Assembly (NCBI GenBank): GCA_038203875.1
Contig: JBBRDN010000248.1
Span: forward strand, 1-5,331
Reading direction: 5' to 3'
Length of the DNA: 5,331 nt
Source: CANJSG01 sp038203875
GTDB lineage: Bacteria; Verrucomicrobiota; Verrucomicrobiia; Limisphaerales; CANJSG01
The notes beneath the pieces were generated by a model that had not been told where the DNA came from, did not search any database, and saw only the letters and a program-made list of their open reading frames with translations. This document shows positions 4,609 through 5,331 of this stretch, piece by piece; the stretch's first letter is position 1, and each line of letters opens with the position of its first letter. The position numbers and the translations under genes are program-made.

Positions 4609-5040
4609 ATGCAACGGAGGGTTACAGGCATCGGCGGGGTTTTCTTCAAGTCGTCCAACCCGGATTCGCTCCGCGCGTGGTATGTGAAGCACCTTGGACT
4701 GCCGCTCGACGAATCCGGCTACGTCGTATTCTCGGGCACAGAAAAGGAGCCGTCAGGTGCCGCATCGCACACGGTCTGGAACCCCTTCGCCGCAGACACG
4801 GACTACTTCGCTCCCAGCAAGGCACCGTTCATGATCAACTTTCGCGTGGCCGATCTCGACGGGCTTTTGAAGCTGTTGAAGAAGGAAGGCGTGAAGGTGG
4901 ATCCGAAGCGCGACGACTCGGAGTTCGGCAAGTTCGGATGGATCATGGATCCCGAGGGAAACAAGATCGAGCTCTGGGAACCGCCGTTGCCTCGGAAGCC
5001 GAAAGCGAAGAAGAAACCCGCCAGGAAGAAGGGGAAGTGA
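4609..5040 (+). CDS. VOC/glyoxalase-bleomycin resistance family protein with lysine-rich tail
   Basis: A 143-aa protein made of one vicinal-oxygen-chelate domain of two beta-alpha-beta-beta-beta modules. The first module spans about residues 5-62 (VTGIGGVFFKSSNPDSLRAW, then YVKHLGL and HTVWNPF). The second spans about 72-126 (APFMINFRVADLDGLLKLL, then FGWIMDPEGNKIELWEPP). E121 in the IELW motif is the usual metal-ligand position in this superfamily. The activity could be isomerase, dioxygenase, thiol transferase or binding only, and cannot be assigned. The last 15 residues (RKPKAKKKPARKKGK, 129-143) are a strongly basic tail outside the domain, which may bind nucleic acid or the cell surface. 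The ATG at 4609 lies just before the conserved VTGIGGVFF start. An ATG at 4537 would add 24 unrelated arginine-rich residues. No clear SD precedes either. Transcribed away from the ThuA gene and 45 bases before the lipoprotein gene. Confidence 0.92.
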   Translation: MQRRVTGIGGVFFKSSNPDSLRAWYVKHLGLPLDESGYVVFSGTEKEPSGAASHTVWNPFAADTDYFAPSKAPFMINFRVADLDGLLKLLKKEGVKVDPKRDDSEFGKFGWIMDPEGNKIELWEPPLPRKPKAKKKPARKKGK

Positions 5041-5085
5041 TCGCGGATTGAACACGCGTCGATCGCACGGCGTCTCGATTCTCGG

Positions 5086-5331
5086 ATGATGCGTTTCAGA
5101 AAACAGGACCTCGCGCTGGCGGCCTTGCTCGCCGCTTTGGCAGGAACGGCTTTGACTGGCTGCTTCGCCTTCGAGGAGGCGGTCACCACCGCGTCGGCCT
5201 CGGACTACACGGCGGATCTGCTTGTAACCCACGACAAGGTGGTCGCCGCGACGCGCAAGACCCTGACGGATCTCCGCTACAAGGACGTCAAGGAGAACGC
5301 CGACGGGCCGTTCACCCTCTTCGACGCCAGG
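5086..5331 (+). CDS. Small lipoprotein, DUF3568-like, 3' end outside window
   Basis: The open frame runs 82 codons to the last base of the window with no stop. It begins MMRFRKQDLALAALLAALAG and reaches the lipobox LTGC with Cys26. This is a classic bacterial lipoprotein signal: basic N-terminus, hydrophobic core, then L-x-G-C. The mature part starts CFAFEEAVTTASASDYTADL and continues with VVAATRKTLTDLRYKDVKEN. A helix with AxRKTLxDLRY and then a strand is the pattern I associate with DUF3568 lipoproteins of about 130 residues, so the family name is an inference. Either ATG at 5086 or 5089 could start it, and no SD is visible. It is close behind the VOC gene on the same strand and may be co-transcribed. 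Confidence 0.78.
   Translation, partial: MMRFRKQDLALAALLAALAGTALTGCFAFEEAVTTASASDYTADLLVTHDKVVAATRKTLTDLRYKDVKENADGPFTLFDAR

Overview
The window looks like a decayed accessory patch beside ordinary chromosomal genes of a GC-rich bacterium. Several features hint at the Verrucomicrobiota or a related PVC lineage: a secreted ThuA-domain protein of the kind common there, a stand-alone VOC protein with a lysine-rich tail, and a small DUF3568-like lipoprotein. This placement is an inference from gene content, not a match to any genome.

Layout. Bases 1-370 hold a broken piece of an MscS-type mechanosensitive channel gene on the + strand. It carries at least one frameshift and is cut off at about 370 by an IS3-family insertion sequence (about 371-1612, transposase on the minus strand, IS407-like). 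The IS appears functional in its coding part: OrfA, OrfB with a complete D-D-(35)-E triad, and a three-part -1 frameshift signal (GGAGG, A AAA AAG, and a 7-bp GC hairpin). Its end repeats are imperfect and no target duplication is visible. The rest of the channel gene is absent on the far side, so a deletion or rearrangement followed insertion.

Seventeen bases beyond the IS lies a two-gene minus-strand operon (2620 to 1629). It encodes a 75-aa putative antitoxin and a 255-aa zeta-toxin-like P-loop kinase, overlapping by GTGA. A near-consensus promoter (TTGATA, 17 bp, TAGAAT) precedes it and contains a perfect inverted repeat in its spacer, the expected position for an autorepression operator. 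The same transcript would run into the IS transposase genes.

Bases 2669-3470 contain no convincing gene. They hold the 5' half of a tRNA-Leu(UAA)-like gene broken just after the anticodon loop, plus several small repeats and hairpins. Together with the IS, the toxin-antitoxin pair and the broken channel gene, this suggests a scar of past integration.

From 3471 on the sequence is orderly. A secreted ThuA-domain protein (minus strand) is divergent from a VOC/glyoxalase-like protein (+ strand), and a lipoprotein gene starts 45 bases later and runs off the end of the window. No complete new system is evident. The most informative items are the toxin-antitoxin promoter and operator architecture, the full frameshift cassette, and the truncated tRNA.
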